Source of the DNA: Candidatus Cloacimonadota bacterium | GTDB lineage: Bacteria; Cloacimonadota; Cloacimonadia; Cloacimonadales; TCS61 | Direction of reading: 5' to 3' | DNA length: 64,000 bases | Assembly: GCA_021734835.1 (NCBI GenBank) | Contig: JAIPIH010000001.1 | Location: 124,001 to 188,000, forward strand | Part shown: positions 19,908 through 28,741 of the stretch, piece after piece | Position numbering within the stretch: the first letter of the stretch is position 1 | How the letters are laid out: each line of letters begins with the position of its first letter | The notes under the pieces: model-generated | What the model saw: the letters and a program-made list of their open reading frames with translations, nothing else | Told to the model about the DNA's origin: nothing | Databases searched by the model: none | Position numbers and translations under genes: made by a program

Positions 19908-21770
19908 ATGGGCGATACTCAGAAGCTTAAGAGGATTATTGCTACTGACTGCGGTAGTACTACAACAAAATCGATCCTTATTGAGTATGTCGATGGTGAA
20001 TACCGGCAAACTGTGCGTGGTGAAGCGCCAACAACGGTGGAAAAACCATTAAACGATGTTACTAAAGGCGTCATAAATGCCGTAACCGAACTTGAAGAGT
20101 TAGCTCGTTTGAAATATAACGACAAAAGCATTAAATTCATTAAAGATGACACTATCTGGATTTCTGATAAGGAAGATGAAGGTGTTGATGCATATGTATC
20201 TACCAGTAGTGCCGGTGGCGGCTTGCAGATGATGGTTACCGGCGTGGTCGCGAGAATGACTGGTGAAAGTGCTGAACGAGCAGCGTTGGGCGCTGGTGCT
20301 ATCGTCATGGATCTGATCGCTAGTAATGATAAACGCGCCAATTATGAGAAAATAGAAAGGATAAGGCAGTTGCGACCCGATATGATCCTTATGGCCGGTG
20401 GTGTTGACGGCGGTACAACCAAACATGTTGTTGAACTTGCCGAACTGGTCAGTGCTGCTGATCCTAAACCACGACTTGGTTCCAGCTATAAACTTCCCGT
20501 GATTTACGCTGGTAATACGTCTGCTCAAGATATTATTAAAGAAACCTTAGCAGATAAAACAGATTTGATTATTACAGAAAATCTTCGACCTGTATTGGAG
20601 CGGGAGAATTTAGGACCAGCTCGCGATAAAATTCACGATCTTTTTATGGAGCACGTAATGGCACAAGCTCCCGGTTACAATAAACTCATGAGCTGGACAA
20701 AAGGACCCGTGAATGGTAAACTTAAGAATATACCGATCATGCCGACTCCTGCTGCAGTTGGTAACATAATGCAGACTATTGCCAAGATCAACAATATTGA
20801 AGTTTTGGGAGTTGATATCGGTGGAGCTACTACGGATGTATTTTCAGTATTTACTGAAGACAGAGTTTTCAATAGGACTGTGAGTGCAAATCTGGGAATG
20901 AGTTATAGTATTTCAAATGTGCTGGCTACTTCTGGGTTAGAGAATATACTGCGCTGGGTACCATTTGAAATTGATGAATCTGAATTGCTAAATATGATAA
21001 AAAATAAAATGATCCGACCTACTACTATACCGCAACAGTTGAAGGAATTGATTTTGGAACAGGCAATCGCAAAAGAAGCGTTAAAATATGCTTTTATCCA
21101 GCATAAAGAATTTGCTGCTGGTTTAAAAGGAGGGCAGAAAAAACGCGAGATCGCAGACGCTTTTTCACAATCAACTTCCGGAGCTAGTATTGTAGATATG
21201 ATGAGTTTGGATCTGCTGGTTGGTTCAGGTGGTGTATTATCACATGCACCGCGCAGAAACCAATCAGTGATGATGATGATAGATTCTTTCCTACCAGAAG
21301 GAATTACACAACTGGCTGTTGACAGTATTTTTATGATGCCGCAGCTGGGTGTTCTTGCCGAGATCAGTGAGAAAGCAGCCACTGAAGTGTTTGAAAAAGA
21401 CTGTCTCATCTATCTTGGTTCCTGTGTAGCACCGGTTGGTTCGATCAAGCCAAGTAAAATTGCCCTTAGCGCTAGATTGGAACTTCCGAATGGTGAAATT
21501 TTTGAAGAAGATATACCTTTTGGCGAAGTAAGATTAATCCCTTGTGGTATTGATGAAAAGGCAAAGGCTCACCTGAAACCAGGCAAAGGATTAGATCTCG
21601 GAGAAGGTAAAAATCAAGAAATTAGCTGTGATCTGCATGGCGGAGTTGTAGGTATTGTTTTAGATACTCGCGGAAGACAACCATTTGTTCTTCCTAACGA
21701 ATCGTCTGTACGTGTACCACTTCTAAAAAAGTGGATGAAAGAATTCAAAGTCTATCCAGAAGTGAATTAA
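19908..21770 (+). CDS. MutL/GlmL-family ASKHA protein (glutamate mutase chaperone-like)
   Basis: About 620 codons. I place the start at ATG 19908, five bases after GGAGG at 19898-19902; the ATG at 19896 overlaps the previous stop and would place the site inside the gene. The N-terminal ATDCGSTTTKS and internal GVDIGGATTDVFSVF are the phosphate loops of the actin-like ATPase fold, and MAGGVDGGT is also present. MutL/GlmL proteins accompany the adenosylcobalamin-dependent glutamate mutase and are thought to maintain it. No mutase subunit is in this window, so the client is unknown. Confidence 0.85.
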   Translation: MGDTQKLKRIIATDCGSTTTKSILIEYVDGEYRQTVRGEAPTTVEKPLNDVTKGVINAVTELEELARLKYNDKSIKFIKDDTIWISDKEDEGVDAYVSTSSAGGGLQMMVTGVVARMTGESAERAALGAGAIVMDLIASNDKRANYEKIERIRQLRPDMILMAGGVDGGTTKHVVELAELVSAADPKPRLGSSYKLPVIYAGNTSAQDIIKETLADKTDLIITENLRPVLERENLGPARDKIHDLFMEHVMAQAPGYNKLMSWTKGPVNGKLKNIPIMPTPAAVGNIMQTIAKINNIEVLGVDIGGATTDVFSVFTEDRVFNRTVSANLGMSYSISNVLATSGLENILRWVPFEIDESELLNMIKNKMIRPTTIPQQLKELILEQAIAKEALKYAFIQHKEFAAGLKGGQKKREIADAFSQSTSGASIVDMMSLDLLVGSGGVLSHAPRRNQSVMMMIDSFLPEGITQLAVDSIFMMPQLGVLAEISEKAATEVFEKDCLIYLGSCVAPVGSIKPSKIALSARLELPNGEIFEEDIPFGEVRLIPCGIDEKAKAHLKPGKGLDLGEGKNQEISCDLHGGVVGIVLDTRGRQPFVLPNESSVRVPLLKKWMKEFKVYPEVN

Positions 21771-21782
21771 AAGGAGGTAAGA

Positions 21783-22907
21783 ATGGCTCAAGCATATTCC
21801 CCAGGTCTAACAGTAACAAAAAGTACAGTACTTAGAAAAGATAGAATTCTTCCTCTTAAAGGAAAAGTTCTTGTAAAAAAAGGTGATAAAGTTAAAGCAG
21901 ATGATGTTGTTGCAGAAACACTTCTTCCCGGTAAAGTTGTTCCCTTTAATCTTGCTAATAAACTAAATGTAACTCCCAATTTAGTGAATCAATACATTAA
22001 AGTAAAAGCTGGTGATAAAATCAAGAAAGGGCAAGTAATGGCAGTTACAAAGGGGTTTTTTGGCTTATTTAAAACTGCTGTTAAAGCTCCTTTGGATGGT
22101 GAAATAGAAAATATTTCCACTATAACAGGACAAATGCTCCTACGCGAACCGCGTATCCCCATTCAGGTAAAAGCATTTATTGACGGAGTGGTAGTAGAAG
22201 TTATCCCAGAAGAGGGTGTTGTCATCGAAAATAAATCTGCCTATATCCAAGGAATATTTGGTCTGAGTGGAGAACGTTCCGGCGAAATAAAACTTTTGGT
22301 TTCCACACCTGATGAGATTATCGATACGAAGAAAATTGATGAATCATGTAAAGATAAAATCATTATTTGTGGTGCATTGATAAACTATGCTGCCATTAAG
22401 CAAGCTCAGAATATGGGTGTGAGTGGTATTATTACCGGCGGAATAGATGATCAAGACCTGAAAAAACTACTTGGTTACAATATTGGGGTTGCTATTACCG
22501 GTCACGAAGATATCGGCCTCACAATTGTAGTCACAGAAGGATTTGGAAAGATCAAAATGGCACACAACACTTTTGAGTTACTTAAGAGTTTTGAAGGCCA
22601 CAAAGCATCAATTCATGGTATTACTCAGATCAGAGCAGGTGTGATGAGACCTGAGATCATTATTCCGATAGACTTCAAAGAAAATGAATTAAAAGCGGAA
22701 GCGCCCAAAATGTCTTCTCTCGAGATCGGCACTACCATTCGTGTGATCAGACAGCCTAATTTTGGAATTATCGGCAAGGTTACGGGTCTTCCGGAAAAAC
22801 TTACAAAAGTAGAAAGTGAAACTCTGGTTCGTATTTTGGAAGCTGAATTGGAAAATGGTAAAAAAGTAACGATCCCCAGAGCAAACGTTGAAGTGATCGA
22901 AACTTAA
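21783..22907 (+). CDS. Barrel-sandwich (RnfC/biotinyl-like) and KOW-like protein, unknown function
   Basis: 374 codons with a strong AAAGGAGG site, 12 bases after the MutL-like gene. Residues 1-120 hold two repeats of the hybrid-motif or barrel-sandwich type (GKVLVKKGDKVKADDVV and IKVKAGDKIKKGQVMAV, then APLDGEIENI), as seen in RnfC and biotinyl domains, but without a modifiable Lys in an MKM setting. The C-terminus (about 315-374) looks KOW/SH3-like (GTTIRVIRQPNFGIIGKV). No membrane segment or Cys cluster. Its pairing with the MutL-like ATPase suggests a shared complex. Confidence 0.65.
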   Translation: MAQAYSPGLTVTKSTVLRKDRILPLKGKVLVKKGDKVKADDVVAETLLPGKVVPFNLANKLNVTPNLVNQYIKVKAGDKIKKGQVMAVTKGFFGLFKTAVKAPLDGEIENISTITGQMLLREPRIPIQVKAFIDGVVVEVIPEEGVVIENKSAYIQGIFGLSGERSGEIKLLVSTPDEIIDTKKIDESCKDKIIICGALINYAAIKQAQNMGVSGIITGGIDDQDLKKLLGYNIGVAITGHEDIGLTIVVTEGFGKIKMAHNTFELLKSFEGHKASIHGITQIRAGVMRPEIIIPIDFKENELKAEAPKMSSLEIGTTIRVIRQPNFGIIGKVTGLPEKLTKVESETLVRILEAELENGKKVTIPRANVEVIET

Positions 22908-22932
22908 TTAGTAGACAATTATAGAAAATTAC

Positions 22933-22966
22933 AAAACAGGAGCAAAAATTTGCTCCTGTTTTTTTG
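22933..22966. terminator. Strong bidirectional intrinsic terminator
   Basis: AACAGGAGCAAA and TTTGCTCCTGTT pair into a 12-bp stem around a two-base centre, with A-runs on the left and T-runs on the right. It lies between the convergent MutL-unit and catalase genes and can terminate both. Confidence 0.9.
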
Positions 22967-22997
22967 TATTAACATTTTAAATGTAATTTTTATAACT

Positions 22998-24449
22998 TTA
23001 TGATAAGCCAAGTCCTTTGGCAATTCCATTTCCATAAGCTTTATCTGCTTTGCTGAAATGTCCTATCATTCTTTCCTGGATAGCGCTGGGAACTTTTTTA
23101 AGAGATTTTGTTATATTTTCTATCAGTTCCTTCTGCTGTTTAGCTGACATTATTCTATATAGATTTCCGGGTTGTATATAATCATCATCTACACCGCGCT
23201 TTTGTTCATAACGAGCTGCATCCCCAAATAGTTTAAGCGGTGGTTCATCGTAAGAATGATCTTCTTTGGCTCCACCAAAACTATTAGGTTCGTAGTTCGG
23301 TCCTGGTCCACCATTATCATCAAATCTCATGTGACCATCGCGCTGATAGGGATTTTGAACTTTTGTCGCATGAGGAGCATTGATTGGAAGCCGCTCAAAA
23401 TTTGAACCCAGTCTATAACGATGCGCATCAGTATAAGAGAAAATTCGAGCTTGCAGCATCTTATCAGGAGAAAAAGAAATACCGGGAACCACATTGGAAG
23501 GTGAAAAAGCAGCCTGTTCCACTTCAGCAAAATAATTTATTGGATTCCGATTCAATTCCATCACTCCTACTTCTATCAAAGGATAATCTCCGTGCGGCCA
23601 AACTTTTGTCAGATCAAAGGGATTCCATTGATAATTATCAGCTTCCAACTCCGGCATAATCTGTACAGAAAGAGTCCATTTGGGATAGTCACCTTTTTTT
23701 ATTGATTCGAAAAGTTGATGAGTATGAAAATCAGGATCTTCACCTGCCAGTTTATTGGCTTCTGCTGGAGTCATACACTGAATTCCCTGTTGAGTTTTAA
23801 AATGAAATTTCACCCAGAACCTTTCATTTTTTGCATTAATGAAACTGAACGTGTGACAGCCATAACCATTCATGAAAGGAATTCCTTGAGGAATACCACG
23901 ATCAGAAAAAAGAATGGTTACCTGGTGTAATGCTTCCGGTACTTGTGACCAGAAATCCCATTGCATGACATCCGACTTGCAATTTGTTTGCGGATCGCGC
24001 TTTTGGGTGTGAATAAAATCAGGAAATTTAATAGCGTCTCTGATAAAGAAAACTGGTGTATTATTTCCTACCAGATCCCAATTCCCTTCTTCCGTGTAGA
24101 ATTTTAAGGCAAAACCTCTCACATCGCGAACTGTATCAGAGGAACCTTTTTCACCTGCAACTGTAGAGAAGCGTCCAAACATCTGGATTTTTTTTCCTAC
24201 TTTTGAAAAAATTTTAGCTTTTGTGTATTTCTTTATGTCATTGGTTACGGTGAATGTTCCATGTGCACCTGCAGCTTTGGCATGAACTACACGTTCGGGA
24301 ATTCTTTCCCGATTAAAATGAGCCAGTTTTTCTTGAAGATAATGGTCTTGCAGCAATACAGGACCACGTTTTCCTGCTGTCATAGATGTCTGATTATCTG
24401 GCACCGGAATTCCAGCGGAAGTGGTTAAGATTTTTTTCTTTTCACTCAT
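22998..24449 (-). CDS. katA: Heme catalase (monofunctional, clade 3 type)
   Basis: 483 codons, the small-subunit catalase length. It converts hydrogen peroxide to water and oxygen. The distal His56 lies in [12 protein letters not shown]. The substrate-channel Asn is in [11 protein letters not shown], and the proximal Tyr ligand in [14 protein letters not shown]. No signal peptide, so cytosolic. A good GGAGGT site precedes the ATG. Oxygen-defence genes in a probable anaerobe suggest aerotolerance. A TTGACA and an AT-only 7-1-7 inverted repeat lie upstream. Confidence 0.96.
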   Translation of the reverse strand: MSEKKKILTTSAGIPVPDNQTSMTAGKRGPVLLQDHYLQEKLAHFNRERIPERVVHAKAAGAHGTFTVTNDIKKYTKAKIFSKVGKKIQMFGRFSTVAGEKGSSDTVRDVRGFALKFYTEEGNWDLVGNNTPVFFIRDAIKFPDFIHTQKRDPQTNCKSDVMQWDFWSQVPEALHQVTILFSDRGIPQGIPFMNGYGCHTFSFINAKNERFWVKFHFKTQQGIQCMTPAEANKLAGEDPDFHTHQLFESIKKGDYPKWTLSVQIMPELEADNYQWNPFDLTKVWPHGDYPLIEVGVMELNRNPINYFAEVEQAAFSPSNVVPGISFSPDKMLQARIFSYTDAHRYRLGSNFERLPINAPHATKVQNPYQRDGHMRFDDNGGPGPNYEPNSFGGAKEDHSYDEPPLKLFGDAARYEQKRGVDDDYIQPGNLYRIMSAKQQKELIENITKSLKKVPSAIQERMIGHFSKADKAYGNGIAKGLGLS

Positions 24450-24900
24450 GATTTACCTCCTTCAGTATTTTGTTAATTCAGTTGTGTTAATAAAATTTGA
24501 AATAGAAATTTAAAAATTCTCGCTTTTCTTTTCATTTCAATTCTAAATTAAGAATCAATGTTAACAGAATACTGTCAACTTATAATAAATTATTTATTCA
24601 TGATGTAAAAAGTTAAAATAGCTTGATGATCAAATTAATATTGAACACCCATAATAATGCAAGATGTGGTATAACGCTACATTTTTTGTATTTCCGCTTA
24701 GTTCAGTAAGATTAAAAAGTTCCTACTTAGCAAAGACGATAGCCAAATTAATAAAAACTGACTCAGATTCAAAATACCTCGAATGGGATTTGAAGTTGCA
24801 GAGCTGAAAAAAAACTGAATTCTCATTGAAGATTTGAGATTGAAGATTGAAAGAATGGCAGATCAATAACCTACTACGAGTATACAAATATTTTTTTAAT
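24450..24900. other. 451-base intergenic region between katA and glnA
   Basis: Both flanking genes are on the minus strand, so this holds the glnA 3' end and the katA promoter. Apart from the promoter-like elements at 24573-24598 I see no gene, no strong hairpin and no RNA. A short low-complexity stretch with GATTGAAGATTGAAAG lies near 24840. Confidence 0.6.
24573..24598 (-). promoter_or_regulatory. Possible katA -35 element with adjacent PerR/Fur-like 7-1-7 inverted repeat
   Basis: TTGACA on the minus strand (24578-24573) is a consensus -35, with only a weak -10 downstream. Just upstream, AATAAAT-T-ATTTATT (24584-24598) is a perfect 7-1-7 inverted repeat, the geometry of PerR/Fur boxes that control catalases. 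Its all-AT content makes chance occurrence possible. Confidence 0.35.
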
Positions 24901-26325
24901 TTACAAACTATAATACAGATTCATCTCAAAGGGATGCGGTCTGTTATTCACCGCAACAACTTCTTTCATTTTTTCTTTGATCCAAGTATTAATGAGTTCT
25001 TTATTAAAGACACTACCAGCTAATAAGTATTTGTGATCTTGTTTCAAAGCTTCCAGAGCTTCTTCCAGACTGGTCGGGATAGATTGTAGTTTTGCTTGTT
25101 TTTGCGCACTCCATTCAAATACATTATCATCAAATGGTCCATAACCATTTTCTTTTGTCGGTTTGATCTTATTCTTTATTCCATCCAAACCGGCCATAAG
25201 CAAAGCACTCATTGCCAGGTAATAATTACACGTACCGTCACCAGTACGAAACTCAATTCTCTTCGTTTCCTCGCTGGTTGCGTATTTCGGGATACGGATA
25301 GCAGCACTGCGGTTTGCCAGTCCAAAAAATAGCTGTACCGGAGCTTCAAATCCCGGCAGGAGTCTTTTAAAAGAGTTAGTACTGGGATTTGTGAAAGCGG
25401 TAAGTGAACGTCCGTGTTTCAAAATTCCACCGATAAAGAAAAGTGCTTCTTCACTCAAATCTGCATAACCACTTTTTTTGTAAAAAATATTCTTACCATT
25501 TTTCTTCAATTGGATATGAAAGTGCATACCGTTTCCGGGTTCGTCATATAAAGGTTTTGGCATGAAAGTAGCAGTAAGCTCATTCTCTAAAGCACAATTA
25601 TGGATTATATCTTTTATATACATCATTTTATCGGTTATCAGATTAAATTCCATCAATTCAGTCTCGATTTCCTGTTGAGAGGAAAGACCTACTTCATGGT
25701 GATGATAGCGGATTGGACAGCCGATATCTTCAATGATCTGTACCATTTCTTCTCTCACATCAGCATATTTATCAAAAGGTACATCTATGTGATAGCCTTT
25801 ACGATTAGCGACAGCAGTTCCATCTACATCTTTATAACCGCCGGGAAGATCATTCTTGTTTTCTGATGAAGTGAACTTATAGCCGGCAGAAAATTTCCCA
25901 TTATCAATTATTGCTTCGTTAAACAGGTAAAATTCAAATTCAGGTATCCAGTAAGATTCATCTGCAATGCCTGATTCAACAAGATATCTCTGAGCTCTTT
26001 TTGCTACGCTGCGAGGATCTTTTTTTACACCGATCCGTGTATCAGCATCACAAATATAAGTAAGCATGCGTAAAGATGGATGATAAGTGAATGGATCGAC
26101 AATCGCAGTTGATAGATCCGGTAAAAGGATCATATCGCCAGCTTCCACAGTTTTCATGCCCGGAATGCTTGAACCATCAAAAGGGATCCCGTTGGTTAAA
26201 ATATACTCAAGTTTCCTGACCGGACAGGAAATGTGATACCAATTTCCGGTTAGATCAGAATATTTCAAATCTATCGTTCTGATCTGATTTTCATCAATAA
26301 TATTTTTTACTTCTTTCAATGTCAT
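24901..26325 (-). CDS. glnA: Glutamine synthetase, type I
   Basis: 474 codons. It makes glutamine from glutamate, ammonia and ATP. Seen motifs: FDGSSIPGM near residue 50, EFEFYLF, HHHEVGLSSQQEIE (metal and ammonia site), GNGMHFHIQL, and NRSAAIRIP with RIEFRTGD for ATP and glutamate binding. The segment that carries the adenylylated Tyr in GSI-beta enzymes (NLYDLP) reads FDDNVFEWSA here, so regulation by adenylylation is unlikely. Follows the site-2 protease gene by 20 bases. Confidence 0.95.
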   Translation of the reverse strand: MTLKEVKNIIDENQIRTIDLKYSDLTGNWYHISCPVRKLEYILTNGIPFDGSSIPGMKTVEAGDMILLPDLSTAIVDPFTYHPSLRMLTYICDADTRIGVKKDPRSVAKRAQRYLVESGIADESYWIPEFEFYLFNEAIIDNGKFSAGYKFTSSENKNDLPGGYKDVDGTAVANRKGYHIDVPFDKYADVREEMVQIIEDIGCPIRYHHHEVGLSSQQEIETELMEFNLITDKMMYIKDIIHNCALENELTATFMPKPLYDEPGNGMHFHIQLKKNGKNIFYKKSGYADLSEEALFFIGGILKHGRSLTAFTNPSTNSFKRLLPGFEAPVQLFFGLANRSAAIRIPKYATSEETKRIEFRTGDGTCNYYLAMSALLMAGLDGIKNKIKPTKENGYGPFDDNVFEWSAQKQAKLQSIPTSLEEALEALKQDHKYLLAGSVFNKELINTWIKEKMKEVVAVNNRPHPFEMNLYYSL

Positions 26326-26345
26326 AAGAATTCTCCCAAATTATT

Positions 26346-26996
26346 TTATAGCGTTATACCCGTTAATAGTTTCAAAAAAAAATTGAGTGGCGGCATGATG
26401 AGCGAACCGATTATATTAAGCCGGAAGATAAAAGAGATTGCGAAAATTATCATTAATATTTGTGCTCCTTTTCTTTCTTGTGCTGTGAATTTATAATAAG
26501 CCTCATCCGACAAAAATCCTCCTAATATTTTTGAGCCGTCCATAGGTGGAATTGGGATCAAATTAAATAATCCCAGCGCCAGATTTATCAGAATAGCATA
26601 AATCAGCATGCTTGTAAAAAATTGTGCCAGAACTGAGCCTGTATAAAGAATGTTGGGATTAGCTACTTTCAAAATATTAAAAATGATGGAAAGAATTATC
26701 GCCATCACAAAATTTGATACAGGTCCAGCTGCTGCTGTAATCGCCATATCTCGCTTTTGATTCTTAAAATTGTAGGGATTTACCGGAACCGGTTTTGCCC
26801 ATCCAATATGAACAATGAACAGCATGAGTAGTCCAAAAGGATCAATATGCGGAAGTGGATTCAAGGTTAGTCTGCCGGCTCGCTTTGCTGTATCATCTCC
26901 AAACAGATAAGCCACATAACCATGACTTACCTCATGGATAGTTAAGGTGATCAATAATATCGGAATTTGTATTAATAATTGAATAATTGTATCCAT
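26346..26996 (-). CDS. Site-2-type (M50) membrane zinc protease
   Basis: 216 codons, mostly membrane helices. The zinc motif HEVSH (HExxH) is at about residues 21-25 in TIHEVSHGYVAYLFGD. The second M50 motif NLIPIPPMDGSKIL is at about residues 143-156, where Asp supplies the third ligand. This is the short, PDZ-less rhomboid-like S2P type. It cleaves within membrane segments; the substrate is unknown. It lies between tyrS (12 bases) and glnA (20 bases) in one apparent operon. Confidence 0.9.
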   Translation of the reverse strand: MDTIIQLLIQIPILLITLTIHEVSHGYVAYLFGDDTAKRAGRLTLNPLPHIDPFGLLMLFIVHIGWAKPVPVNPYNFKNQKRDMAITAAAGPVSNFVMAIILSIIFNILKVANPNILYTGSVLAQFFTSMLIYAILINLALGLFNLIPIPPMDGSKILGGFLSDEAYYKFTAQERKGAQILMIIFAISFIFRLNIIGSLIMPPLNFFLKLLTGITL

Positions 26997-27008
26997 TTTC
27001 CCTCATTC

Positions 27009-28202
27009 TTATTTTACTACTTTTACAAACCGACGTTTTCCGACCTTGATCACGCATTCCTTAGTAACTTCGTAAAACATATCTTTGATTTTCGTTCCAT
27101 CTATACTTACTGCATTTTGTTTGATCATTCTTCTTGCTTCGCCACCAGAATTACAAATTCCACTTTGTGTAAGGATATCAATGATCTTCATTGTCTCATT
27201 TAGTTTAAGTTCCGGGATATCGTCGGGGATATTCTTCTTTTGAAAGATCAGGTTAAACTCTTCTTCTGCCATCTCAGCAGTTTTTTTCCCATGATACAGA
27301 GCAACTATTTCCCTTGCCAGTCTCTGTTTAATGATCTTAGGATTTATTTTTCCTGTTTTTAATTGTTGGGAAATTTCTTTGATCTCATCCGGTTTTACTG
27401 TTGTGGCATAGTTAAAATAATTTATAATAAGATCATCGGGGATCGACATAGTTTTACCGTATTTATCTTTTGGTGTGTCAAATACTGCAATGTAGTTATC
27501 AAGTGTTTTACTCATTTTTTCTGTACCATCAATTCCCATTAATATTGGAGAAAGAATGGCTATTTGCTGGGATTGCCCAAAGTACCTCTGCATATCACGC
27601 CCAGCGAGAATATTGAATTTCTGTTCTGTTGCCCCCAGTTCTACATCTGCTTTTACTGCTACTGAGTCATAACTTTGTAAGATTGGATACATTAGTTCAT
27701 GCATCCCCAGAGTTAAACCATTCTCATAACGTTTACGAAAAGTATCGTGAGCCATGAATTGAGCCAAAGTGAATTTGCCCATTAAATTTAAAACATCAGC
27801 CATCTTCATACCGCCAAACCATTCTGTTTGCCAGCGTACTTCAGTTTTATCTTTATCCAAAACCGTGTATAACTGTTCCATATATTTTTCGGCATTTTTT
27901 TGGACATCTTCTTTTGTCAACGACGGACGTGATTCATCCTTACCTGTTGGATCACCTATTTGAGCTGTAAAATCACCGATAATAATTACGCCTGTGTGTC
28001 CCATATCCTGGAATTCACGCATTTTCCTGATAGGAACTAAATGGCCAATATGGACATCATAACCGGTAGGATCAATACCGTATTTTATGCGAAGTGGTTT
28101 GCCGGATACTTTTGAGTTCTTTAATTTGGTGATCATTTCACTTTCTGTAATGATTTCCTCTACACCTTTTTTGATCAACTTCATTTGTTGTCCAAATTTC
28201 AT
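27009..28202 (-). CDS. tyrS: Tyrosyl-tRNA synthetase
   Basis: 397 codons. A class I synthetase with the HIGH motif in GYDVHIGHLVP and the KMSKS-type motif EKMSKT. A Rossmann core is followed by a C-terminal S4 RNA-binding domain (SGGEARRMIKQNAVSIDGTK). It attaches tyrosine to tRNA-Tyr. It is transcribed away from dnaA, with oriC-like DNA between them, and leads the tyrS, site-2 protease and glnA group. Confidence 0.97.
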   Translation of the reverse strand: MKFGQQMKLIKKGVEEIITESEMITKLKNSKVSGKPLRIKYGIDPTGYDVHIGHLVPIRKMREFQDMGHTGVIIIGDFTAQIGDPTGKDESRPSLTKEDVQKNAEKYMEQLYTVLDKDKTEVRWQTEWFGGMKMADVLNLMGKFTLAQFMAHDTFRKRYENGLTLGMHELMYPILQSYDSVAVKADVELGATEQKFNILAGRDMQRYFGQSQQIAILSPILMGIDGTEKMSKTLDNYIAVFDTPKDKYGKTMSIPDDLIINYFNYATTVKPDEIKEISQQLKTGKINPKIIKQRLAREIVALYHGKKTAEMAEEEFNLIFQKKNIPDDIPELKLNETMKIIDILTQSGICNSGGEARRMIKQNAVSIDGTKIKDMFYEVTKECVIKVGKRRFVKVVK

Positions 28203-28741
28203 TCAGTCCTCTACTCCATTATATTTAAACATTTCCAATACCTTGCAGGTAGTTTTCTTTGTCAAATAATTTAAGCCTACTTTATTTCTATTTGGAAAGT
28301 TTGTTTTTTATTAAGTTGAGATAAAACTTTCCCCGACTCATTATAATTTATTTTTTTTTAGTTATCCACAATAATTGTTAATCAACTTATAATAAAAGAC
28401 TTGAACTATTCTTTTGTGGATAAGTTATTCATATATTTGAATTATATATGTTTGTTTTATATACAAATAAATGTTTTTTCCGAATAATTATCCACAATTA
28501 ACATCAAATTAACAACCTTGACAAATAAACTTTTGTTTTCATTTTCGTTGCTTGATTAGTAATAAAGATAGTTTACGTGTAATTGTAAAATGTGGATAAG
28601 TTAGGATTTTCTTGATAATTCTCTGTTTAATCATTTGCTAAGTAATATGTTAGGGATGGTGGAAAATATCGTGTATAATGTGTGGATAACTTTACTACTT
28701 AATTTTGATGTTGTTAATTTAGAAAGATTTGAGGGTGCAAT
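28203..28741. other. Replication origin, left part (oriC, upstream of dnaA)
   Basis: This 539-base AT-rich gap carries five perfect DnaA boxes (TTATCCACA or its complement): 28362-28370 (+), 28415-28423 (-), 28488-28496 (+), 28591-28599 (-) and 28681-28689 (-). Between the boxes lie long AT-only stretches (for example 28430-28480) suited to be a DNA-unwinding element. With the boxes downstream of dnaA it forms a probable bipartite origin. No gene is present. Confidence 0.9.
28674..28689 (+). promoter_or_regulatory. dnaA promoter -10 with DnaA box at the start site
   Basis: A consensus TATAAT (28674-28679) is followed after one base by a perfect DnaA box (TGTGGATAA, 28681-28689), where transcription would begin. 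This is the expected arrangement for autorepression by DnaA. No good -35 hexamer is visible. Confidence 0.55.

Noticed and set aside
20903-21409. Long minus-strand open frame opposite the MutL-like gene (also 19919-20341 and 20100-20528)
   Set aside because: Lies fully antisense to a well-supported gene and has no ribosome binding site; explained by codon structure of the sense gene.
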